The notes under the pieces were generated by a model. The model saw only the letters and a program-made list of their open reading frames with translations. It did no database searches and was not told the origin of the DNA. This document shows, in pieces, positions 1-5,405 of a stretch of DNA of 7,464 nt (positions within the stretch are counted from its first letter, which is position 1; each line of letters starts with the position of its first letter). This DNA comes from Candidatus Omnitrophota bacterium. Its GTDB lineage: Bacteria > Omnitrophota > Gorgyraeia > Gorgyraeales > Gorgyraeaceae. Location of the stretch: the NCBI GenBank assembly GCA_003485765.1, contig DNHS01000050.1:1-7464 (forward strand), read 5' to 3'. The translations under genes and the position numbers were made by a program.

Positions 1-2
1 GT

Positions 3-8
3 TATAAT
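3..8 (+). promoter_or_regulatory. Probable -10 box of the dnaA promoter
   Basis: The hexamer TATAAT is a perfect sigma-70-type -10 element, 22 bp upstream of the dnaA ATG. Transcription would begin around positions 14-16, leaving a leader of only about 15 nt. The matching -35 element would lie off the left edge, so the promoter cannot be completed here. The two DnaA-box-like sites directly downstream overlap the expected start point, which fits DnaA autorepression. That regulatory reading is inference. Confidence 0.55.
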
Positions 9-16
9 GTGGAAAA
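8..16 (-). promoter_or_regulatory. DnaA-box-like site, distal copy before dnaA
   Basis: The + strand reads TGTGGAAAA, so the complement reads TTTTCCACA. This matches the relaxed DnaA-box consensus TTWTNCACA and differs from the strict TTATCCACA at one base. It overlaps the last base of the -10 hexamer and lies exactly 11 bp, about one helical turn, from a second similar site in the same orientation. It could be the right-hand edge of an origin cluster extending off the window, an autoregulatory site, or both. Confidence 0.5.
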
Positions 17-18
17 AT

Positions 19-27
19 TGTGGATAG
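19..27 (-). promoter_or_regulatory. DnaA-box-like site, proximal copy before dnaA
   Basis: The + strand reads TGTGGATAG, so the complement reads CTATCCACA, one mismatch from the strict DnaA box TTATCCACA. It ends 3 bp before the dnaA ATG, inside the predicted short leader. With the copy at 8-16 it forms a same-orientation pair with an 11-bp period. The GGAT within it is also the only, very weak, Shine-Dalgarno-like stretch for dnaA. Confidence 0.45.
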
Positions 28-30
28 ATT

Positions 31-1374
31 ATGTCTTTTGATTTAGCTAATCTCTGGGATAAAATTCTCGAATACATAAAGCAGGAAATAGGGGAACAGG
101 CTTTTGAAAACTGGTTCACCCAGGCAAAACTTGTTTCTGTGACAGACGATAGCATAGTTATCCAAGTTCCTTCTAATTTTTTCAAGGACTGGATCTATGA
201 CCACTACAGAGATATACTGAATATCTCCATATTAAAAACATTGGGCAAGGTTTTGCCTGTGGCTTTCGATATAAAAGAAGAGGCCCTGCAGAAAACAACC
301 AGCCCAGCAAACCAGGCGCAGGTTGCGCCTCCTGAAAAACTTGTTCAGAAAAAACCTTTTTATCTAAACCCAAAATATACCTTTGAAGGTTTTGTCGTAG
401 GCTCTTCGAATCGTTTTGCGCACGCGGCAACGCTTGCCATTGCAGAAGCGCCTGCAAAGGCATATAATCCTCTATTTATTTATGGCGGGGTAGGGCTTGG
501 CAAAACCCATCTTATGCAAGCAGCCTGCCATTATATATCAGAAATGCACAGGGGCCTGAAATTGTTTTACACAACGAGCGAAAGCTTTACAAACGAGCTT
601 ATAAACGGTATACAAACGAGGACCACCCAGAAATTCCGGGAAAAATATAGAAGCGTGGACGTGCTTTTGATAGATGATATACATTTTATAGCCGGCAAAG
701 AAGCCACCCAGGAAGAATTTTTTCATACATTCAACGCGCTTTACGACGGCCATAAACAAATAGTCCTTTCCAGCGACCGCGCCCCCAAAACAATCCCGGG
801 TTTAGAAGAAAGGCTTATTTCCAGGTTTGAGTGGGGCCTTGTTACAGATGTCGAGCTGCCAGATTTTGAAACCCGCGTAGCTATACTTAAAAAAAAGGCG
901 GAACGTAACGGCTCAAAGCTTCCGGATGATATACTCTATTTTATCGCGGAAAATATAACAACCAATATAAGGGAGCTGGAAGGCGCTCTTATAAAACTAA
1001 TCGCATATTCTGCTTTGGAGAATAAAAAAATTACTATGGAGCTCGCTAAAGATATCCTAAAAGATACAGGCTCAGGAGGTTCTAAAAAAATTACTATGGA
1101 GCTTATTCAAAAAAAGGTGGCTGAGTATTTTGACATAAAACTCTCTGATATGAAAACAAAAAAAAGAACCAGGCAGGTGGCCTATCCCAGGCACGTGGCC
1201 ATGTACCTGGCAAGAGAAATGACAGACCTTACATTGCCGGAGATAGGGGAGCATTTTGGCGGAAGAGACCATTCAACAGTAATACACGCGTTTGGAAAAA
1301 TAGATTCTGATTTAAAAAAGAACCGTAATATGAAAAACCTGATACAAAAACTGATGTTGGACATAAAAAGTTGA
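31..1374 (+). CDS. dnaA: Chromosomal replication initiator protein DnaA
   Basis: DnaA is the AAA+ ATPase that binds DnaA boxes at oriC, opens the duplex and helps recruit the DnaB helicase. All four domains are visible in 447 residues, a normal length. Domain I spans about 1-80 and is followed by a short, poorly conserved linker at about 81-110. The AAA+ core begins near 112. Walker A is GGVGLGKT (152-159), Walker B VLLIDDIHF (211-219), sensor I includes SSDR (247-250), the box VII arginine-finger region is RLISRFEWGL (261-270, R265 the likely finger), and sensor II is NIRELEGAL (312-320, R314). Domain IV holds the basic loop around R379-R387 and the signature GGRDHSTVIHA (410-420), where Ser415 replaces the usual Thr. 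The ATG at 31 is chosen because an in-frame TAG lies at 25-27 and the N-terminus aligns with family members. There is no convincing Shine-Dalgarno. A 21-bp exact repeat lies at 1023-1043 and 1083-1103. Confidence 0.99.
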   Translation: MSFDLANLWDKILEYIKQEIGEQAFENWFTQAKLVSVTDDSIVIQVPSNFFKDWIYDHYRDILNISILKTLGKVLPVAFDIKEEALQKTTSPANQAQVAPPEKLVQKKPFYLNPKYTFEGFVVGSSNRFAHAATLAIAEAPAKAYNPLFIYGGVGLGKTHLMQAACHYISEMHRGLKLFYTTSESFTNELINGIQTRTTQKFREKYRSVDVLLIDDIHFIAGKEATQEEFFHTFNALYDGHKQIVLSSDRAPKTIPGLEERLISRFEWGLVTDVELPDFETRVAILKKKAERNGSKLPDDILYFIAENITTNIRELEGALIKLIAYSALENKKITMELAKDILKDTGSGGSKKITMELIQKKVAEYFDIKLSDMKTKKRTRQVAYPRHVAMYLAREMTDLTLPEIGEHFGGRDHSTVIHAFGKIDSDLKKNRNMKNLIQKLMLDIKS

Positions 1375-1380
1375 TAATGG

Positions 1381-1416
1381 GGATTATTTTTATTTTTTTG
1401 TGGATTATTTTTATTT
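1381..1416 (+). repeat. AT-rich direct repeat, two 15-bp copies 21 bp apart
   Basis: The sequence GGATTATTTTTATTT occurs exactly at 1381-1395 and again at 1402-1416. The 21-bp period places the copies on the same face of the helix. The second copy runs into a DnaA-box-like site (TGTGGATTA, 1399-1407). AT-rich repeats of this kind occur in DNA unwinding elements, but low-complexity AT-rich DNA also produces such matches by chance. Confidence 0.6.
1399..1407 (-). promoter_or_regulatory. Weak DnaA-box-like site in the dnaA-dnaN gap
   Basis: The + strand reads TGTGGATTA, so the complement reads TAATCCACA, one mismatch from TTATCCACA and just outside the relaxed consensus. It overlaps the second AT-rich repeat copy and the place where a -35 element for the TATAAT at 1423 would sit. 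It lies opposite in orientation to the perfect box at 1457-1465. Confidence 0.25.
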
Positions 1417-1422
1417 CATAAC

Positions 1423-1428
1423 TATAAT
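1423..1428 (+). promoter_or_regulatory. Probable -10 box of a dnaN promoter
   Basis: A perfect TATAAT lies 99 bp upstream of the dnaN ATG. The best -35 candidate is TTGTGG at 1398-1403, which matches TTGACA at only three positions and has a long 19-bp spacer, so the promoter is incomplete by consensus. Transcription from here would give a leader of roughly 90 nt containing the DnaA box sequence and the 10-bp hairpin. The region is AT-rich, so a chance TATAAT is possible. Confidence 0.4.
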
Positions 1429-1456
1429 AGTAAACTTGGGTTTCAATCTTTTCAAC

Positions 1457-1465
1457 TTATCCACA
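1457..1465 (+). promoter_or_regulatory. Perfect DnaA box
   Basis: TTATCCACA is an exact match to the canonical DnaA box. It lies in non-coding DNA between dnaA and dnaN, the classical place for an origin or autoregulatory site. It is about 29 bp downstream of the TATAAT at 1423-1428, so it could also modulate dnaN transcription. Chance occurrence of a specific 9-mer in a 153-bp gap is very low. Confidence 0.8.
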
Positions 1466-1473
1466 ATGCTTAC

Positions 1474-1507
1474 TATCTAATTCTTCTATTTTTAATTGAA
1501 TTAGATA
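1474..1507 (+). repeat. Perfect 10-bp inverted repeat (hairpin) in the dnaN leader
   Basis: TATCTAATTC (1474-1483) is the exact reverse complement of GAATTAGATA (1498-1507), with a 14-nt loop between. As RNA it would form a weak AU-rich stem ending 9 nt before the dnaN Shine-Dalgarno. As DNA it could be an operator for a dimeric regulator or an origin structure. No uridine run follows closely enough to call a terminator. Confidence 0.6.
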
Positions 1508-1516
1508 ATAGAAAAT

Positions 1517-1522
1517 AGGGAG
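1517..1522 (+). promoter_or_regulatory. Ribosome binding site of dnaN
   Basis: AGGGAG, which contains the core GGAG, ends 5 nt before the dnaN ATG at 1528. It is the clearest Shine-Dalgarno in the window and supports that start codon. Confidence 0.75.
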
Positions 1523-1527
1523 ATATA

Positions 1528-2619
1528 ATGAAAATAAAAATACTCAAACAGGAATTTTTAAAAAACATACAACACGTTCAAAATATAATATCTTCAAAGA
1601 ATAGTTTACCAATACTTTCAAATATTTTAATAGAAGCGGAAAAAAACAAGGTAGTTTTAACAAGCACAGACCTTAATATAGGTATGTCTTCATCACTCGA
1701 GACAGATGTTGAAGAAGAAGGCGCTATAACTATCCCGGCTAAAAGATTTAATGATATTATAAAAGAACTACCTGATGAGGATATATCTATCAGCACAATG
1801 AAAAATAATTCAATGGTTATAAAATGCAGCAAGTGTTTTTTTAAAATAATAGGTTTGCCAAAAGAAGAATTTCCTAAACTGCCGGAATTTAAAGACGAAC
1901 CAAATGTTGTAATAAAACAAAGTGTTTTAAAAAACATGATCAATATGACGCATTTTTCAATGTCTCATGACGATACAAGGTATGTTTTAAACGGCGCATT
2001 ATTTTTATTTAAAGGTAAACATCTTACAATAGTTACAACAGATGGCAAAAGGCTTAGCTTTGTAAAAAAAGACATAGAAAAAGACGGATTAAATAAAACT
2101 GTTATTATCCCGTCAAAAACCATTTATGAATTAAACAGAATCCTGGGCGATGAAGGCGATGTGAAGATTGTGTTCAGTGAAAACCAAGTGAAGTTTGATT
2201 TGAAAAATATAACAATAATATCCAGGCTGATAGAAGGGGATTTTCCTAATCATGAACAGGTTGTGCCTAAAGAGGCGCAGGAAAAAATAATGATACAGAG
2301 AAGCCAATTTTTGGACGGGATAAAAAGAGCGGCGCTGCTTACAACACAGGATTCCCAGTCTGTCAAATTCGAGATCCTGAAAAATAAAATAGTAGTTTCA
2401 AAATCAAGCCCAAACATAGGCGAAGTCAGGGAAGAGATAGACACTGTTTATAAAGGCCAGGAGATCACAGTAGGCTTTAACCCGAATTACATACTGGATG
2501 TTTTAAAAATTATTCCCCAAGACGAGATAGCTCTGGAGGTTTTTGGGCCGGACAAGCCCGCTGTGATAAGAATAGAAGACTGGTTTTTGTATCTTGCGCT
2601 TCCAATGCAGCTTGTTTAA
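1528..2619 (+). CDS. dnaN: DNA polymerase III beta sliding clamp
   Basis: DnaN forms a ring-shaped dimer that encircles DNA and tethers polymerase III and other clamp-binding proteins. The 363 residues fit the usual length and the three repeated clamp folds (about 1-120, 121-245 and 246-363). Family landmarks include SSKNSLPILSNILIEAE (22-38), DDTRYVLNGALF (148-159), TDGKRLSF (171-178), SRLIEGDFPNHEQVVP (232-247, where NH replaces the commoner DY) and the C-terminal YLALPMQLV, equivalent to the PMRL end that lines the peptide-binding pocket. The ATG at 1528 is backed by a good Shine-Dalgarno and an N-terminus typical of the family. It may have its own promoter at about 1423. By hand count GC is about 30% over 1561-2160 but about 40% over 2161-2580, an internal shift not explained by the protein. 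Confidence 0.99.
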   Translation: MKIKILKQEFLKNIQHVQNIISSKNSLPILSNILIEAEKNKVVLTSTDLNIGMSSSLETDVEEEGAITIPAKRFNDIIKELPDEDISISTMKNNSMVIKCSKCFFKIIGLPKEEFPKLPEFKDEPNVVIKQSVLKNMINMTHFSMSHDDTRYVLNGALFLFKGKHLTIVTTDGKRLSFVKKDIEKDGLNKTVIIPSKTIYELNRILGDEGDVKIVFSENQVKFDLKNITIISRLIEGDFPNHEQVVPKEAQEKIMIQRSQFLDGIKRAALLTTQDSQSVKFEILKNKIVVSKSSPNIGEVREEIDTVYKGQEITVGFNPNYILDVLKIIPQDEIALEVFGPDKPAVIRIEDWFLYLALPMQLV

Positions 2620-2620
2620 C

Positions 2621-2625
2621 AAGGG
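2621..2625 (+). promoter_or_regulatory. Ribosome binding site that fixes the dciA start
   Basis: AAGGG lies just after the dnaN stop and 4 nt before the ATG at 2630. It favours that ATG over an in-frame TTG at 2594, which would overlap dnaN and add twelve residues that do not resemble the family. Confidence 0.5.
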
Positions 2626-2629
2626 CATT

Positions 2630-2944
2630 ATGACGAGAAAAAAAGGGAAAAAACCAGAAGAAATAGGGCTTATAATAAGCCAGGTAATAAAAAAACTGGA
2701 TACAAAAACCCATGGCTCAATAGAAGAAATTGTGCAGGCATGGCACAATGCAGTTGAGGCAAAAGCGATTTCTCACACAAAGCCAGTTGCAATTAAAAAA
2801 AATATTCTTACGATAGAAGTTGATAGCTCAACATGGCTTTATATGTTAAGTTTAAAAAAGAAAAACACCCTGCTAAAGATGCAAAAAGCCTTAGGTAAAG
2901 AAAAGATAAAAGATATCAGGTTTAGAATGGGAGAGATAATGTAG
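2630..2944 (+). CDS. dciA: DciA-like DUF721 protein (replicative helicase loading factor)
   Basis: This 104-residue protein matches the DUF721 pattern. It has a conserved tryptophan in IVQAWHNAV (34-42), then ISHTKPVAI (47-55), a beta-strand block ILTIEVDSSTWLYMLSL (59-75, W69), a helix around LLKMQKALG (81-89) and the closing IKDIRFRMGEI (93-103). DUF721 proteins include DciA, the widespread ancestral partner that helps load or operate DnaB in bacteria lacking DnaC or DnaI. Assignment to DciA rests on this family match and on the position between dnaN and gyrB. The N-terminus is short and basic. The gene starts 10 bp after dnaN. Its TAG stop (2942-2944) lies within the left arm of a GC-rich palindrome, so that element may have supplied or altered the C-terminus. 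It is probably co-transcribed with dnaN and gyrB. Confidence 0.9.
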   Translation: MTRKKGKKPEEIGLIISQVIKKLDTKTHGSIEEIVQAWHNAVEAKAISHTKPVAIKKNILTIEVDSSTWLYMLSLKKKNTLLKMQKALGKEKIKDIRFRMGEIM

Positions 2945-2969
2945 GGGCAGGACCATGCCCTGTCCCTAC
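2941..2969. repeat. GC-rich REP-like palindrome at the dciA/gyrB junction
   Basis: GTAGGGGCAGG (2941-2951) pairs with CCTGTCCCTAC (2959-2969) over 11 bp, ten Watson-Crick pairs and one G-U, around the 7-nt loop ACCATGC. The left arm holds the dciA TAG stop and the loop holds the ATG at 2955. The composition contrasts with the AT-rich surroundings. Short palindromes beginning GTAGGGGC are, from general knowledge, dispersed in many environmental bacterial genomes as REP-like or MITE-like repeats, so this is probably one copy of such a family. It lacks a downstream T-run and so is not a typical intrinsic terminator. Confidence 0.7.
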
Positions 2970-5402
2970 AAAATATATATGCCAAAGCAAGAAAAGTATG
3001 ATGCAACTACTATACAAGTATTAGAAGGGGTGGATGCGGTAAGGAAACGCCCTGCCATGTATATAGGCGATATTTCCACAAGAGGCCTTCATCATCTCGC
3101 ATACGAGGTAGTGGACAATTCTGTTGATGAGGCAATGGCGGGTTATTGCAAAAATATCATTGTGACTGTGCATGTGGATAATAGCGTTACAGTTGCAGAT
3201 GACGGCCGTGGCATACCAGTAGATATGCACAAAGGCGAGAAAAAGCCGGCTGTCGAGGTGGTGCTCACAACGCTTCACGCAGGAGGCAAGTTTGACCACC
3301 GTTCTTATAAGGTGTCAGGAGGCTTGCATGGCGTTGGTGTAAGCGTTGTAAATGCGCTCAGCGAATGGCTTGAAGTAGAGATAAAAAGGGATGGGAAAGT
3401 CCACCATCAGAAATATGAAAAAGGCAGGACTGCTTCAAAACTTACAGTGGTGGGCAAGGCAAAAACAACAGGTACAACAGTTACATTCAAAGCAGACAAG
3501 GAAATTTTTGTTAATTGCCCCATAGAATATTCTTACGAGACTCTTTCCAACAGGCTCAGAGAACTCGCATTTTTAAACAAGGGCCTTAAGATCAAGATAA
3601 TAGACGAGCGGTCCGACAAGGAAAATGAGTTTCAATTCGAAGGCGGCATCGTATCGTTTGTAGAATATCTTAATAAAAATAAAGAAGCTCTTCACAAAAA
3701 GGTTATCTATTTTGAAAACGCTAAAGATGATGTTACATGCGAGATAGCCCTTCAATATAATGACGGCTATTCTGAAAATATATTTTCATTTGTCAATAAT
3801 ATCAACACAATCGAGGGCGGTACTCATCTGAGCGGTTTTAAATCGGCCCTTACAAGGGTTGTAAACCAATATTGTAAAAATAAAAAGATGCTGAAGGAAT
3901 CAGACATAGCTATTTCAGGCGAGGATATAAGAGAAGGCTTGACAGTTGTTATAAGCGTGAAAGTCCCTAACCCGCAGTTTGAAGGCCAGACAAAAACAAA
4001 ACTTGGCAACAGTGAAGTAGAAGGCATTGTTTCTTCTATTGTTAACGATTCTTTAGGAGCGTATTTTGAAGAAAACCCGTCAGTCGCAAACAAGGCTATC
4101 GAAAAGGCTATCCTTGCAGCCAGGGCAAGAGAGGCTGCCAGAAAAGCGAGAGAGCTTACAAGAAGAAAAGGCGCTCTGGATTCCATGGCATTACCAGGCA
4201 AGCTTTCTGATTGCTCTGAAACAGATCCTGCTATCTGCGAGATTTATATAGTTGAAGGAGACTCGGCAGGCGGCTCTTCAAGACAGGGCAGGGACAGAAG
4301 GTTTCAGGCAATCCTGCCCATAAAAGGAAAGATTCTTAATGTTGAGAAAGCAAGGTTAGACAAAGTGCTGTCCAATGAAGAAATTAGGACTATTATAAGC
4401 GCTCTTGGCGCAGGCATAGGCGAAGAATTCAACCTTTTAAAGTTAAGGTATCATAAGATTATACTTATGGCTGATGCTGATGTAGATGGTTCGCATATTA
4501 GAACACTGCTTTTAACGCTTTTCTTTAGACATATGCAGCCATTGATAGAAAAAGGCCATATATACATAGCCCAACCGCCTCTTTATAAGGTAAAAAGAGG
4601 CAAGCGTGAAGAATATATAGAAACAGAAAAAAAGATGAATGAGTTTTTATTTGAATTAGGCACAGAAGGCCTGACTCTTGGCCGCAATAGCGACAAAAAG
4701 AGTTTTACCGCCAATCCATTAAAAGAGCTTTTGCAGTTAGTGTTAGAATACGATAGGCTATCTTCGTCAATAGTAAAACGTGGAGCAGAATTATCAAAAT
4801 ACCTATGTTGTAGACATCAAAAGACCAAAAAACTACCACTTTTTATGATAAAAGTGGAGGGTAACTCCCAATTTTTATATGATGATGATGAGCTGGCAAA
4901 GGCCGTAGCTAAGAGAGAAAAAGAACTTGGCAAAGACGTTGAGATAGATGAAAAAGCGTTAGGTGTTATAGAATTTTACGGGGCAAGAGATATGGAAAAG
5001 ATCATTGAAAGAATAGAAAAATTAGGTTTTGATATTTTAGAAGAATGTTCTGCGCCTGGAGATAAAAAAGAGAAAGACAAGGAAAAGAAAAAACCATACA
5101 AGATAACATCAGAAGAATATGATGCAAAAGAACTTAACACATTAAAAGAATGCCTTGATTACGTTAGAGAAATCGCCAAGAAAGGCCTTGCCATACAAAG
5201 ATACAAAGGCCTTGGAGAAATGAATCCCGAACAGCTCTGGGAAACTACGATGAATCCTGAAACTCGCACGCTCTTAAAAGTTACTATGGAGGATGCGGTT
5301 GAGGCAAACGAGATGTTTACAGTTCTTATGGGCGATGCTGTTGAGCCAAGAAGAGCTTTTATAGAGAAGCATGCATTAGAAGTCAGGAACCTGGATATTT
5401 AA
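2955..5402 (+). CDS. gyrB: DNA gyrase subunit B
   Basis: GyrB is the ATPase subunit of gyrase, which with GyrA introduces negative supercoils. The GHKL ATPase domain shows EVVDNSVDEA (51-60, E51 the likely general base, N55 a likely Mg ligand), DDGRGIP (82-88) and GGLHGVGVSVVNALS (122-136). The transducer carries the QTK loop (345-347). The TOPRIM domain has EGDSAGG (434-440), LPIKGKILNVEKAR (454-467) and DADVDGSH (507-514). The end, LMGDAVEPRRAFIE (791-804), is classic. An insert of about 170 residues (roughly 565-742) separates TOPRIM from QRYKGLGEMNPEQLWETTM, as in the long Gram-negative type. It contains a lysine-rich stretch near 703-713. The listed start has AGGGG 7 nt upstream, but ATG 2955 lies in a palindrome loop. 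Homology favours the ATG at 2979 (MPKQEKYDATTIQVLEG), giving 807 residues but no Shine-Dalgarno. Identity is near certain; the start is not. Confidence 0.97.
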   Translation: MPCPYKIYMPKQEKYDATTIQVLEGVDAVRKRPAMYIGDISTRGLHHLAYEVVDNSVDEAMAGYCKNIIVTVHVDNSVTVADDGRGIPVDMHKGEKKPAVEVVLTTLHAGGKFDHRSYKVSGGLHGVGVSVVNALSEWLEVEIKRDGKVHHQKYEKGRTASKLTVVGKAKTTGTTVTFKADKEIFVNCPIEYSYETLSNRLRELAFLNKGLKIKIIDERSDKENEFQFEGGIVSFVEYLNKNKEALHKKVIYFENAKDDVTCEIALQYNDGYSENIFSFVNNINTIEGGTHLSGFKSALTRVVNQYCKNKKMLKESDIAISGEDIREGLTVVISVKVPNPQFEGQTKTKLGNSEVEGIVSSIVNDSLGAYFEENPSVANKAIEKAILAARAREAARKARELTRRKGALDSMALPGKLSDCSETDPAICEIYIVEGDSAGGSSRQGRDRRFQAILPIKGKILNVEKARLDKVLSNEEIRTIISALGAGIGEEFNLLKLRYHKIILMADADVDGSHIRTLLLTLFFRHMQPLIEKGHIYIAQPPLYKVKRGKREEYIETEKKMNEFLFELGTEGLTLGRNSDKKSFTANPLKELLQLVLEYDRLSSSIVKRGAELSKYLCCRHQKTKKLPLFMIKVEGNSQFLYDDDELAKAVAKREKELGKDVEIDEKALGVIEFYGARDMEKIIERIEKLGFDILEECSAPGDKKEKDKEKKKPYKITSEEYDAKELNTLKECLDYVREIAKKGLAIQRYKGLGEMNPEQLWETTMNPETRTLLKVTMEDAVEANEMFTVLMGDAVEPRRAFIEKHALEVRNLDI

Positions 5403-5405
5403 AAA

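Larger units (their letters stand above)
1375..1527. other. dnaA-dnaN intergenic region, candidate origin component
   Basis: This 153-bp gap is the longest non-coding stretch in the window and is very AT-rich, especially 1383-1434. In order it holds two copies of an AT-rich 15-mer at a 21-bp period, a DnaA-box-like site, a TATAAT hexamer, a perfect TTATCCACA box, a 10-bp inverted repeat and the dnaN ribosome binding site. Many bacteria keep DnaA boxes and an unwinding element in this gap or just upstream of dnaA. No coding sequence and no intrinsic terminator for dnaA were seen. Whether this is the functional origin, part of a bipartite origin, or only the dnaN control region cannot be decided from sequence. 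Confidence 0.45.

Noticed and set aside
565..573. TTTTACACA inside dnaA, matching the relaxed DnaA-box consensus
   Set aside because: The degenerate consensus is expected by chance at roughly this frequency on two strands, and the site is isolated within coding sequence.
2594..2629. Upstream TTG start for the DUF721 gene, overlapping the end of dnaN
   Set aside because: The added residues do not resemble the family, while the ATG at 2630 has AAGGG upstream and gives the normal intergenic arrangement.
2941..2975. Palindrome at the dciA/gyrB junction read as an intrinsic terminator
   Set aside because: No T-run follows the stem on either strand, and termination here would cut gyrB from any visible promoter.
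4280..4302. Similarity of a GACAGGGCAGGGACAG stretch in gyrB to the palindrome arm at 2941-2969
   Set aside because: It encodes the conserved TOPRIM residues RQGRDR and has no matching second arm, so codon content explains it.
4836..4857. Perfect 8-bp hairpin (CCACTTTT / AAAAGTGG, 6-nt loop) inside gyrB
   Set aside because: About one such short hairpin is expected by chance in a window this long, and it lies in continuous coding sequence with no nearby signal.
4875..4892. GAT-type triplet run in gyrB resembling a microsatellite
   Set aside because: It is only a few GAT codons for a short Asp run in the GyrB insert and too short to be a meaningful repeat.
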